DNA of 41,875 nt. It comes from Phenylobacterium sp. (GTDB lineage Bacteria; Pseudomonadota; Alphaproteobacteria; Caulobacterales; Caulobacteraceae). A model generated the notes under the pieces. The model did not search any database. It was not told the DNA's origin and saw only the letters and a program-made list of their open reading frames with translations. The translations under genes and the position numbers were made by a program. Positions 8,302-19,748 of this stretch are shown one piece after another. Every line of letters starts with the position of its first letter. Positions within the stretch are counted from its first letter, which is position 1. Location of the stretch: assembly GCF_016793225.1 (NCBI RefSeq), contig NZ_JAEUMN010000132.1, positions 1 through 41,875 of the forward strand. Reading direction: 5' to 3'.

Positions 8302-9150
8302 ATGCCCGACACCCGAACCCTTCGCGCCGGCCAGCTCGACTTCACCGTCGACCTCTACGGCCCCGACGACGGCGCGCCCGTCCTGATGCTGCACGGCTTC
8401 CCGCAGTCGCGGGCGGCCTGGCGTTCGCAGGGGGCTGCGCTCGCGGCGGCCGGCCTCCGCGCGGTCGCGCCGGACCAGCGCGGCTACTCGGCCGGCGCGC
8501 GGCCCGACGGCGTCGCGGCCTATGCCGCCGACCTCATCGTCGGCGACGCGCTCGCCCTGATGGACGCCCTGGGGCATGCCCGCTTCCACCTCGTGGGCCA
8601 CGACTGGGGCGGCCAGATCGCCTGGCTGACGGCGGTGCGCGCGCCCGAGCGGGTCCTGAGCCTCGCCGTCCTCTCGCGGCCGCACCCCGCCGCGTTCGCC
8701 CGCGCCTTCGCCGGCGACCCGCAGCAGGCGCAGCGGTCCGGGCATCACAAGGCGCTGCAGGACGACGCCACCGTGGCCGCGATGCGCGCGGACGACTTCG
8801 CCGGGCTGCGGGCCATGTTCGCCGGCGCCGGCGTCCCCGCCGCCACGGCGCAGGCCTACATCGACACCCTGGCGCCGCCGGGCGCCCTCGAAGCCGCCGT
8901 GGCCTGGTACCGCGCCGGCGCCGGCTCGCTGCGCGCGGCCGACGTCCCGCGCGTCGCCGCCCGCACGCTCTACGTCTGGGGCGACGCCGACGCCACGGTG
9001 GGCCGGATGGCCGCAGAGGCCACCGCCGGTTTCGTCACCGGCCCCTACCGGTTCGAGGTGATCGAAGGCGCCGGTCATTTCCTCACCGACGAGGTCCCGG
9101 ACGCGATCAATCGCCTGTTGTTGCAGCATCTGGCGGCGCCCGCGGCCTGA
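8302..9150 (+). CDS. Alpha/beta hydrolase, epoxide-hydrolase or haloalkane-dehalogenase type
   Basis: A 282-residue alpha/beta hydrolase. The oxyanion-hole motif HGFPQS is at 31-36, DQRGYS at 58-63, and the nucleophile elbow is GHDWGG with Asp101 instead of Ser, which places it with epoxide hydrolases, haloacetate or haloalkane dehalogenases rather than esterases. The acid is probably D228 or D230 (WGDADATVG) and the base His259 (GAGHFLTDE). There is no signal peptide, so it is cytoplasmic. It follows recF in the same direction with a 61-base gap. The substrate cannot be told from sequence; the typical Tyr residues of the epoxide hydrolase cap are not obvious. Confidence 0.88.
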   Translation: MPDTRTLRAGQLDFTVDLYGPDDGAPVLMLHGFPQSRAAWRSQGAALAAAGLRAVAPDQRGYSAGARPDGVAAYAADLIVGDALALMDALGHARFHLVGHDWGGQIAWLTAVRAPERVLSLAVLSRPHPAAFARAFAGDPQQAQRSGHHKALQDDATVAAMRADDFAGLRAMFAGAGVPAATAQAYIDTLAPPGALEAAVAWYRAGAGSLRAADVPRVAARTLYVWGDADATVGRMAAEATAGFVTGPYRFEVIEGAGHFLTDEVPDAINRLLLQHLAAPAA

Positions 9151-9233
9151 GCGGGCCGCCCGATTGACGCCGTGGCCGGCGCGGCCCCAGCGTCCGCGCC
9201 GGGGTTCGGGCCCCGCGTTCGCTGGGGAGGGCG

Positions 9234-10037
9234 ATGCGGATCCTGCTGGTCTCAGACCTGCACTATGCGCTGAAGCAGTATGACTGGACGGCCGCCGCCG
9301 CGCCGGCGTTCGACCTCGTGGTCATCGCGGGCGACCACCTCGACATCTCCAGCAGCCTGGACGGCAATGTGCAGGTGGTGGTGATCCTCAAGTACCTGCA
9401 GCGGCTGGCGCGCACGACGCGCCTGGTCGTCTCGTCCGGCAACCACGACCTGGACCGGCGGGACGCCGCCGGGGAGCGGATCCCGGCCTGGATCGAGCGG
9501 GTGCGCCGCCTCGGCGTGCCCACCGACGGCGACACCCTGGAGCTGGACGCGGCCCGGGTGACCATCTGCCCCTGGTGGGATGGGCCGGCCGCCCGCGGGC
9601 GGATCGCAGACCAGCTGGCGCGCGACGCCGCCGCGTCCCGCCGGCCCTGGATCTGGGTCTATCACGCGCCGCCCGCGGACTCGCCCACCAGCTGGGACGG
9701 CCGCCGGTCGTGGGGCGACGCCGACCTCTCGGCCTGGATCGAGCTCTACCGCCCCGACATCGTGCTCTGCGGCCACATCCACCAGGCCCCGTTCAAGCGC
9801 GAGGGCTCGTGGGTCGACCGCATCGGCGACACCTGGGTCTTCAACGCCGGCCAGCAGATTGGCCCCGAACCGGCGCACGTGATCCTCGACACCGCCCAGC
9901 CCGCCGCCGCCTGGTTCTCGCTCGCCGGCGCCGAGATCGTGCGCCTGGACGCGCCTCTGTCACGGCCCGTGGAGTCGCTCGCGGGCCTCCCCGCGTGGGC
10001 GCCCGCTATCCCGGGTCCCGGTCCGAGCCCGGCGTGA
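9234..10037 (+). CDS. Calcineurin-like metallophosphoesterase
   Basis: A 267-residue phosphoesterase with a dinuclear metal site: SDLH at 7-10, GDHLD at 33-37, GNHD at 69-72, a YHAPP His about two-thirds along, and GHIHQAP. The motif spacing suits the broad class that includes cyclic nucleotide phosphodiesterases, nucleases and phosphatases; the substrate is unknown. The C-terminal 30 residues are rich in Pro, Ala and Gly and look disordered. There is no signal peptide. GTG/ATG choice is not an issue: ATG 9234 is preceded by GGGGAGGGCG. Its last 32 bases overlap the end of the cyclic-nucleotide-binding-fold gene, which runs the opposite way; both stop codons are intact, so the two genes share a convergent tail. 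Confidence 0.85.
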   Translation: MRILLVSDLHYALKQYDWTAAAAPAFDLVVIAGDHLDISSSLDGNVQVVVILKYLQRLARTTRLVVSSGNHDLDRRDAAGERIPAWIERVRRLGVPTDGDTLELDAARVTICPWWDGPAARGRIADQLARDAAASRRPWIWVYHAPPADSPTSWDGRRSWGDADLSAWIELYRPDIVLCGHIHQAPFKREGSWVDRIGDTWVFNAGQQIGPEPAHVILDTAQPAAAWFSLAGAEIVRLDAPLSRPVESLAGLPAWAPAIPGPGPSPA

Positions 10038-10485
10038 AGGCCGGTCCCTGGTTGTGCACCAGGGTCTCCAGGATCTCGTCGACGAAGCCCAGGTGGCTGC
10101 GCTCGCCCTCGAACTGACGCTTGAGGTCCACGAGGTAGCCGGTCACCCCGTTCAGCCGCTGCGCCAGCACGCGGGCCAGGTGATAGGCGATCTCGGGGTG
10201 CGACCGCAGGAACGCCTCGCCCTCGGTCGACCGGTAGGCGCGGCAGGGGGTCACCGCCCGGACCGTCGCCATGTGCGGCGCGGCCAGAAGCACCGACATC
10301 TCGCCGAAGATGGCGCCGGGCTCGGTCACCACGTCGATCTGGAAGTCGCCCTTCACGATCTCGACCTCGCCCCCGATCAGCACATAGAGGCGGCCCGACG
10401 TCTGTCCCTCGTCGAGCAGGGCCTCGCCGGGGGCGAAGTCGACGACCGGAAGGTCGCCGCAGAGGTCGAGCAGTTCCGCGGACAT
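10006..10485 (-). CDS. Cyclic-nucleotide-binding-fold protein (Crp-like sensor without DNA-binding domain)
   Basis: A 159-residue protein with a cNMP-binding beta-roll over about residues 8-100 and a helical tail, but no helix-turn-helix, so it is not a complete Crp regulator. The phosphate-binding cassette reads FGEMSVLLAAPHMATVRA: Glu62 is in place, while the Arg that normally contacts the cyclic phosphate is His71, so binding of cAMP or cGMP may be altered or lost. The helical tail (HLARVLAQRLNGVTGYLVDLK) resembles the dimer helix of Crp. ATG 10485 is used; an in-frame TTG lies 6 bases upstream and neither has a clear ribosome-binding site. It probably acts as a stand-alone sensor or regulatory subunit. 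Confidence 0.8.
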   Translation of the reverse strand: MSAELLDLCGDLPVVDFAPGEALLDEGQTSGRLYVLIGGEVEIVKGDFQIDVVTEPGAIFGEMSVLLAAPHMATVRAVTPCRAYRSTEGEAFLRSHPEIAYHLARVLAQRLNGVTGYLVDLKRQFEGERSHLGFVDEILETLVHNQGPAFTPGSDRDPG

Positions 10486-10646
10486 GGCCAAGCCATAGAC
10501 GACCTCCGCCGCGTCTCGCGCGTCAAACCCGCCCTGGAGCCCCCGTCGCCCGCGCCCTGCCTGCGTTTTGGGCGCCGACGCGCCAGCTCATGGGTCTGGC
10601 GGGATGGAGCGGCATCGACCTCAGCCTGGCGGCAGGCGTCGGCCGG

Positions 10647-11885
10647 TCAGCGAGGTGGCGGCGGCCTGGTGCAATCGTGGTCCTGGCAGTATGTCGTGCG
10701 CGCCGCCGCGGCGATCTCGGAGGCGAACGAGCTGAGACCGGGTGCGTCCGGGCCGCTCGACGCTATCCGGCGCGCGGCCGGGGCCGTAATGAAGGCCGTC
10801 GCGGCCCGGATGTCGTCCTCGCGCGAGCTCGCCGCGAGGGCCACGGCGGCCTCGTCTACGAGATCGGCCAGGACGCGGCGGAGCGCCTTCTCCACCAGTT
10901 CGGCCGTCATCTTCGAGACAGGGTCGCCGGTTTCCGAGGCGGCCTTCAGCCTCGCGAGTTGCACCCCAATCCCGGGTTCCATCTGCTTTATCGGATCCAG
11001 CGCCGCCATGAGCTCCCGTGCGGCCTGGACCGCGGGTGACGGCGCCTGTTCTGCGACCGGGGCGGAGGCTCCGGATGAGGGGGGCTGCAGCGGCAGGCCG
11101 GCTCCGTCGCACGTTTCGCGGCCGCAGAGCGTCCGGCTCACCTCCGCGCCGATCAGGTCCGACATGCGCGGCACGGCGCGCGTGATCGCCGCGGCGACCT
11201 CCTCTCCGCTTCGCTGGAGCACCGCGGCGCCGGGCGATCCCGCAAAGTCGTGGAACGCCATGATCTCGTCTCTGGAGAGGTCCGCCGTCATGGCCTGCGC
11301 GAGGGCGTCGCGCGCCCCGGATTTCCGCGCCTCGATCGCCCGCCGAAGCGCAGCGGACGCCGCCGCCCGGGACGCCTTGGGCGTCGCTGCGCCGTCGTCC
11401 TGTTCCAGAGCCGTCAGGTCTGCGTCGAGAGAGGCGAGAAACAATGGCGCCAGCTCGAGGGCGTCAACGGCCCGGAGGGCCTCCGCCGACGGAGGTCCCG
11501 CCGGCCGCCGGGCATCGCTGCGCGGCGGAAGCGTGAAGCGGACAGGAATGCAAACGGTCCCGCCCGACACAGGCACGCCGGCGAACAGTCTTGGCTTCAT
11601 CCGGAAGCTGGAACTCATCCGAATGGCCGCGACGCCGAAGCCCAGGTCTGCGGGGACCTCCCGGTCCACGCTGCAGCCGCTCAGCCGACCCCTCTCGTCC
11701 ACGTCGCAGCTGATCTGCGCCAAACCTTCGATCTCGAGCAGCAGAGGCGCCTTGGGATAGTTGGCGGACAGAAGCTCTGGCGAGGGGAGCTCCGCCCAGT
11801 CAGGCTCGACCACAGTCGCGACCCGATCCGCGGCGACCGCCGCGCAAGGCGCGAGGATCAGAGCCGCCAGCAGCCACCTCGCCAA
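10647..11885 (-). CDS. Secreted TonB C-terminal-like protein with two DUF2059-like C-x4-C repeats
   Basis: A 412-residue exported protein. Residues 1-19 look like a cleavable signal peptide (hydrophobic stretch ending AVAA). Residues about 45-120 resemble a TonB C-terminal domain: QISCDVDERGRLSGCSV, then a GFGVAAIRMSSSFRMKP helix-strand, with Cys60/Cys71 able to form a disulfide. Two repeats follow, about 135-262 and 285-408, each with a helical DUF2059-like segment (LSRDEIMAFHDFAGSPGA and SREDDIRAATAFITAPAA) and each ending in C-x4-C (254-259, 400-405). Unlike energy transducer TonB it lacks an obvious retained membrane anchor and Pro-rich spacer, so it is probably periplasmic. The start is TTG 11885, with no upstream alternative. 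The function is unknown; domain names rest on pattern recognition. Confidence 0.7.
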   Translation of the reverse strand: MARWLLAALILAPCAAVAADRVATVVEPDWAELPSPELLSANYPKAPLLLEIEGLAQISCDVDERGRLSGCSVDREVPADLGFGVAAIRMSSSFRMKPRLFAGVPVSGGTVCIPVRFTLPPRSDARRPAGPPSAEALRAVDALELAPLFLASLDADLTALEQDDGAATPKASRAAASAALRRAIEARKSGARDALAQAMTADLSRDEIMAFHDFAGSPGAAVLQRSGEEVAAAITRAVPRMSDLIGAEVSRTLCGRETCDGAGLPLQPPSSGASAPVAEQAPSPAVQAARELMAALDPIKQMEPGIGVQLARLKAASETGDPVSKMTAELVEKALRRVLADLVDEAAVALAASSREDDIRAATAFITAPAARRIASSGPDAPGLSSFASEIAAAARTTYCQDHDCTRPPPPR

Positions 11886-11950
11886 GTTGCGCCCCCGCCC
11901 TTCACGCCCTGCATTGAACCTATCGTCGAACTACGGGAACTCAAAACCTT

Positions 11951-11970
11951 CGCGCGCGCACGCGTACGCG
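11951..11970. other. 20-bp perfectly alternating pyrimidine-purine tract upstream of gyrB
   Basis: Twenty consecutive bases strictly alternate pyrimidine and purine, 18 of them C or G in CpG steps with one TpA and one CpA step. Such tracts favour left-handed Z-DNA under negative supercoiling. It sits 28 bases before a TATATT (11998-12003), the only good -10-like hexamer in the 250-base gap between the divergent TonB-like gene and gyrB. No convincing -35 matches; GTGCAT lies at the right distance. A regulatory role is inference. Confidence 0.5.
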
Positions 11971-11982
11971 GGAGGTGCATAA

Positions 11983-14574
<2,592 letters not shown>

Positions 14575-14705
14575 GTCGCTGATCGTCGCGGAAGCGCCGA
14601 GATTTTGGGCGCCCCGGCCGTGACTGTGGCTCCATGATCACGCAGCGGCGACGATCGTGTGACAGTGTCCGGCGAACGGCGGCGCTTGAGCCCCGGGTGG
14701 TGTAG

Positions 14706-14752
14706 CTGGGAGTCCCAGAGGCGAGTCGCAATCGCCGCCCACTCCTCTGGGG
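14706..14752 (+). promoter_or_regulatory. Palindrome and RBS-masking hairpin in the TonB-receptor leader
   Basis: CTGGGAGTCCCAG at 14706-14718 is an odd palindrome with 6-base arms. Its right half is reused in a second inverted repeat: CCCAGAGG at 14714-14721 pairs with CCTCTGGG at 14744-14751, and an inner GCGA/TCGC (14721-14724, 14732-14735) could extend the fold. The right arm runs into GGGGA, the only plausible ribosome-binding site, 10 bases before the ATG at 14762. The palindrome could be a dimeric repressor site, or the two pairings could be alternative RNA states. No known riboswitch consensus was recognised. Confidence 0.5.
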
Positions 14753-14761
14753 ATCTCTCTC

Positions 14762-16996
14762 ATGACGCGTTCCACCGCCCTGCGGGCCCTGCTGGCCGCC
14801 GGCGCTTCCGCCGCCACACTCGCCTTCGCCGTCACCGCGGCCGCCGCCGACGACGTCACCGACGTCGGCGAGGTCATCGTCACGGCGCAGAAGAAGGCCG
14901 AGAACATCAACGAGGTGCCGCTCTCGGTCACCGCCGTCAGCGGCCAGAAGCTGGACGCGATCCGCTCGTCGGGCGGCGACATCCGCGTCTTCTCGGCCCG
15001 CGTGCCCAGCCTGACGCTCGAGTCCAGCTTCGGCCGCACCTTCCCGCGCCCCTATATCCGCGGCCTCGGCAACACCGACTTCGACCTCAACGCCAGCCAG
15101 CCGGTCTCGTTCGTCTACGACGAGGTCGTACTGGAAACGCCGGTCCTGAAGGGCTTCCCGCTCTTCGACATCGACCAGGTGGAAGTGCTGCGCGGGCCGC
15201 AGGGCACCCTCTTCGGCCGCAACACCCCGGCGGGCGTGCTGAAGTTCGATTCCGCCAAGCCCAGCCAGACGTTCGGCGGCTACGCGAGCGCGTCCTACGC
15301 CACCTTCTCGACGATCAACCTGGAAGGCGCGGTCGGCGGGCCGATCATCCCCGACGTGCTCGCCTTCCGCCTGTCGGGCCTCTACCAGCACCGCGACGAC
15401 TGGGTCGACAACACCCGCGTCCCTGGCGACAACGACAGCGAGGGCTACAACCAGTACGCCTTCCGCGGCCAGCTGCTGTGGACGCCCAACGAGTCCCTCT
15501 CGGCCCTGCTGAACCTTCACTACCAGCACCTGAACGGTACGCCGCGGGTGTTCCGGGCCAACATCATCCAGCGCGGGACCAACAACTTCGTCCCCGGCTT
15601 CGACCGCGACACCATCAGCCAGGACGCCCAGAGCCGGGCGATCCAGAAGGTGCAGTCGTCGGGCGCCAGCCTGAAGGTCGCCTACGACTTCGGCGAGGGG
15701 ATGCCCGAGCTCACCTCGATCACCGCCTACGAGATGGTGGACACCTATTCGCGCGGCGACATCGACGGCGGCTTCGGCGCGGCGTTCGCCCCGCCCTCGG
15801 GCCCCGGCGTGATCCCGTTCCCGTCCGAGAGCGCCGACGGCGTCCCGTTCCACCGCCAGTTCAGCCAGGAGTTCCGCCTGGCCGGCGACAGCGGCCCGCT
15901 CGGCTACACGGTCGGGTTCTACTACTTCAACGAAAGCATCAAGATCGACAGCTACAGCTTCAACACCCTGGCGGGCGGCGCCATCGACGGCTTCGCCTAC
16001 CAGAACCAGAAGACCGAAAGCTGGGCGCTGTTCGCCAACCTCGACTACGAGGTCTCCGACCAGCTGACCGTGGGCGGCGGCATCCGCTACTCGGACGACG
16101 ACAAGGACTTCCTGGCCCAGCGCACCCGCTCGCCCTTCGGCGCGCCGCCGACCGCGATCCTGCGCACCAGCCCCGACGCCAGCGAGGTCAGCTTCAACCT
16201 CAACGCCAGCTATGCGGTGAACGACGACCTCAACCTCTACGGCCGGATCGCCCGCGGCTACCGGGCGCCGTCCGTGCAGGGCCGCCTCGTGTTCGGCGAC
16301 ACCCTCTCGGTGGCCGACAAGGAGACGGTGATGTCCTACGAGGCGGGGCTGAAGGGCCGCGCCGGCGGCCGCATCCGCTACGACGCCTCGGTCTTCTACT
16401 ACCGGGCCAACGACCTGCAGGTGACGGCCGTGGGCGGCGGGGCCAACTTCAACCGCCTGCTCAACGCCGACAAGGCCACCGGCTACGGCTTCGAGTTCAA
16501 CGCCGAGGCCGAGCCCGTGGACCGGCTGCTGATCACCGCCGGGCTGTCGTACAACAACACCGAGATCGACGATCCGGCCCTGTTCACCCAGCCCTGCGGC
16601 GCGCCCTGCACGGTGCTGGACCCGGCCGGCCCGATCGCCGGCACGGTGCGCATCGACGGCAACAGCCTGCCGAACGCGCCCAAGTGGATCGCCAACATCA
16701 CCGCCGGCTACTCCTGGCCGATGGGCGAGGGCGAGATCTTCGTCTTCACCGACTGGGCCTACCGCTCGAAGATCAACTTCTTCCTCTACCAGTCGGTCGA
16801 GTTCACCGACGACAAGCTGCTGGAAGGCGGGGTCCGGCTGGGCTACCGCGCGCCGGGCGGCATGTGGGAGGCGGCGCTCTTCGGGCGCAACATCACCAAC
16901 GATCGCAGCCTGGAAGGCGGCATCGACTTCAACAACCTCACCGGCTTCGTGAACGACCCGCGCATCCTGGGCGCGGAGGTGAAGGCGAAGTTCTGA
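14762..16996 (+). CDS. TonB-dependent outer membrane receptor
   Basis: A 744-residue outer membrane receptor that would import a scarce nutrient using the TonB-ExbBD proton-motive system. It has a signal peptide (residues 1 to about 28, ending AAAA), a TonB box and start of the plug at VGEVIVTAQKK (about 35-45), plug motifs PYIRGLG, DIDQVEVLRGPQGTLFGRNTPAG, and a beta-barrel ending in the terminal aromatic residue Phe expected for outer-membrane assembly. This is the large Caulobacterales/Sphingomonadales receptor type often called iron complex or TonB-dependent receptor; the ligand is not predictable. An exposed barrel loop has two close Cys (QPCGAPCTV). It follows gyrB after 187 bases and is probably an independent transcription unit, with a structured leader just upstream. 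Confidence 0.95.
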   Translation: MTRSTALRALLAAGASAATLAFAVTAAAADDVTDVGEVIVTAQKKAENINEVPLSVTAVSGQKLDAIRSSGGDIRVFSARVPSLTLESSFGRTFPRPYIRGLGNTDFDLNASQPVSFVYDEVVLETPVLKGFPLFDIDQVEVLRGPQGTLFGRNTPAGVLKFDSAKPSQTFGGYASASYATFSTINLEGAVGGPIIPDVLAFRLSGLYQHRDDWVDNTRVPGDNDSEGYNQYAFRGQLLWTPNESLSALLNLHYQHLNGTPRVFRANIIQRGTNNFVPGFDRDTISQDAQSRAIQKVQSSGASLKVAYDFGEGMPELTSITAYEMVDTYSRGDIDGGFGAAFAPPSGPGVIPFPSESADGVPFHRQFSQEFRLAGDSGPLGYTVGFYYFNESIKIDSYSFNTLAGGAIDGFAYQNQKTESWALFANLDYEVSDQLTVGGGIRYSDDDKDFLAQRTRSPFGAPPTAILRTSPDASEVSFNLNASYAVNDDLNLYGRIARGYRAPSVQGRLVFGDTLSVADKETVMSYEAGLKGRAGGRIRYDASVFYYRANDLQVTAVGGGANFNRLLNADKATGYGFEFNAEAEPVDRLLITAGLSYNNTEIDDPALFTQPCGAPCTVLDPAGPIAGTVRIDGNSLPNAPKWIANITAGYSWPMGEGEIFVFTDWAYRSKINFFLYQSVEFTDDKLLEGGVRLGYRAPGGMWEAALFGRNITNDRSLEGGIDFNNLTGFVNDPRILGAEVKAKF

Positions 16997-17014
16997 CGCC
17001 CGGAGCCGCGCCGC

Positions 17015-17155
17015 TCAGGCCCGCGGGCCCAGGGCGGCGCGTTCCGCCACGGCGGAGTCGTGTCCGGCGCCGGTCCTGCTCGTCAGGATCACCGTGGCGA
17101 AGAGGGCGATGAGGGCGGCCATCAGGCCGAGGAGGGGCTTACGCAACTGGCTCAT
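17015..17155 (-). CDS. 46-residue single-pass membrane protein (hypothetical)
   Basis: A short reading frame coding MSQLRKPLLG, then a hydrophobic segment over about residues 8-25, then a polar tail ending ALGPRA. The basic N terminus followed by a hydrophobic stretch gives a single-pass, N-in membrane protein. Codons show the same high third-position GC as neighbours. There is no strong ribosome-binding site before ATG 17155, and the tail lies over a GGCCCGCGGGCC palindrome, so the call is moderate. It sits between the TonB receptor (convergent, 18 bases away) and recQ (same strand, about 110 bases upstream), and it has its own palindrome at 17182-17193 in its presumed promoter. I do not recognise a family. 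Confidence 0.5.
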   Translation of the reverse strand: MSQLRKPLLGLMAALIALFATVILTSRTGAGHDSAVAERAALGPRA

Positions 17156-17181
17156 GGGCGGCTGATAATTCGGCCGTCCCC

Positions 17182-17193
17182 AAGCTGCAGCTT
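17182..17193. repeat. 12-bp perfect palindrome AAGCTGCAGCTT
   Basis: A perfect palindrome in an AT-enriched patch, 27-38 bases upstream of the 46-residue membrane protein on the minus strand. It has the look of a dimeric operator; no binding protein can be named. Confidence 0.4.
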
Positions 17194-17207
17194 AATTCCC
17201 CGCAATA

Positions 17208-17227
17208 TTCCCCCGCTCGCGGGGGAA
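17208..17227. terminator. Hairpin downstream of recQ, possible terminator
   Basis: TTCCCCCG (17208-17215) and CGGGGGAA (17220-17227) form an 8-bp perfect stem with a CTCG tetraloop, about 40 bases beyond the recQ stop codon on the minus strand. There is no real U-run after it, so it is either a weak terminator or one more copy of the C-rich palindromes found between genes in this genome, as at 94-112. Confidence 0.4.
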
Positions 17228-17267
17228 AGCGGCGCTCGTGCGCGTTGAGCGCAGCCAGTCTCCGGCG

Positions 17268-19118
<1,851 letters not shown>

Positions 19119-19197
19119 GGGCCGGTTATGGCGCGCTCCGTCCTGAGGCGCCAGCCGCCGTTCCGGTTTTGGTCCCGAGCTTCCTGTGGAGGACCGC

Positions 19198-19662
19198 TCA
19201 GAGCATGGCGCGGAGCTGGGTGCGGGATTGGATTCCGCGAACGGTCTTGAGCAGCCGAAGGGCGGCGCGGGCCGACAGGCTCTCGGGCGTGAAGGTTTCG
19301 CGCTGGCCCAGTGTCCGCAGGATGGCGTCGTCCGCCGCGCTCATGCCGCGGGCGCACATGTTCCAGTCGCCGAACTCGCGCGCGCCGGCCGGGCCGGCCG
19401 ACAGCACCTTGCACTCCGCGTGGCGCGGGTCGTCGTTGATCCGGCGATAGGTCGTCAGCACCGCCTCGGCCGGCCCCTCCAGCGACTGCACGAAGTAGCC
19501 CTGGTGCACGAGCAGCAGGCCGGTGAGGTTCACCTCGCGATTTTTCCGGATCGAGGCGCGGATGATCTCGCCCACCTCATGGTCGAGGTCGTGCGGCGCG
19601 ATGCGCTGCCGACTGCAGTAGATGAGCCTGTGGAGCGTTCGGGCGCCTGAAATCTGCTGCAT
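19198..19662 (-). CDS. BLUF-domain blue-light photoreceptor
   Basis: A 154-residue protein with a BLUF (FAD-binding blue-light sensing) domain over about residues 10-105 and a short helical tail. The key flavin-site residues are present: Tyr15 in LIYCSR, Asn41 in RKNREVNLTGLLL, Gln59 in FVQSLEG, Trp100 and Met102 in DWNM. Spacing from Asn to Gln to Trp is the same as in AppA (N45, Q63, W104), with two extra residues between Tyr and Asn. It has no output domain, so it is a short BLUF protein that would signal by protein-protein contact in the cytoplasm. The start is ATG 19662, with no clear ribosome-binding site because an inverted repeat fills the usual position. Neighbours do not reveal a partner. 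Confidence 0.92.
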   Translation of the reverse strand: MQQISGARTLHRLIYCSRQRIAPHDLDHEVGEIIRASIRKNREVNLTGLLLVHQGYFVQSLEGPAEAVLTTYRRINDDPRHAECKVLSAGPAGAREFGDWNMCARGMSAADDAILRTLGQRETFTPESLSARAALRLLKTVRGIQSRTQLRAML

Positions 19663-19665
19663 GGG

Positions 19666-19709
19666 GGTTCACGCTGTTACTGAACCGCCAGCATCACCCC
19701 GAAGGTTCA
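19666..19709 (-). promoter_or_regulatory. GGTTCA inverted repeat plus third half-site upstream of the BLUF gene
   Basis: GGTTCA at 19666-19671 and TGAACC at 19681-19686 form an inverted repeat with a 9-base spacer ending 4 bases before the BLUF start codon (minus strand). A third GGTTCA lies at 19704-19709. The set could be an operator; as RNA, the first pair would make a hairpin over the ribosome-binding region. Confidence 0.45.
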
Positions 19710-19748
19710 AGATTCAGCTAATCTCACACGCTTCCGGGGCCGGACAGT

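Noticed and set aside
10590-11039. 149-codon plus-strand frame near 10.6 kb
   Set aside because: Antisense to the secreted TonB-like protein, Arg/Gly-rich, no ribosome-binding site.
11916-11940. Three GAAC tetramers upstream of gyrB as a LexA (SOS) box
   Set aside because: The alphaproteobacterial LexA site needs GAAC-N7-GAAC (offset 11); the offsets here are 12 and 9.
14575-14761. Cobalamin riboswitch before the TonB-dependent receptor
   Set aside because: No B12-box-like sequence or the expected multi-stem layout; the leader is too short.
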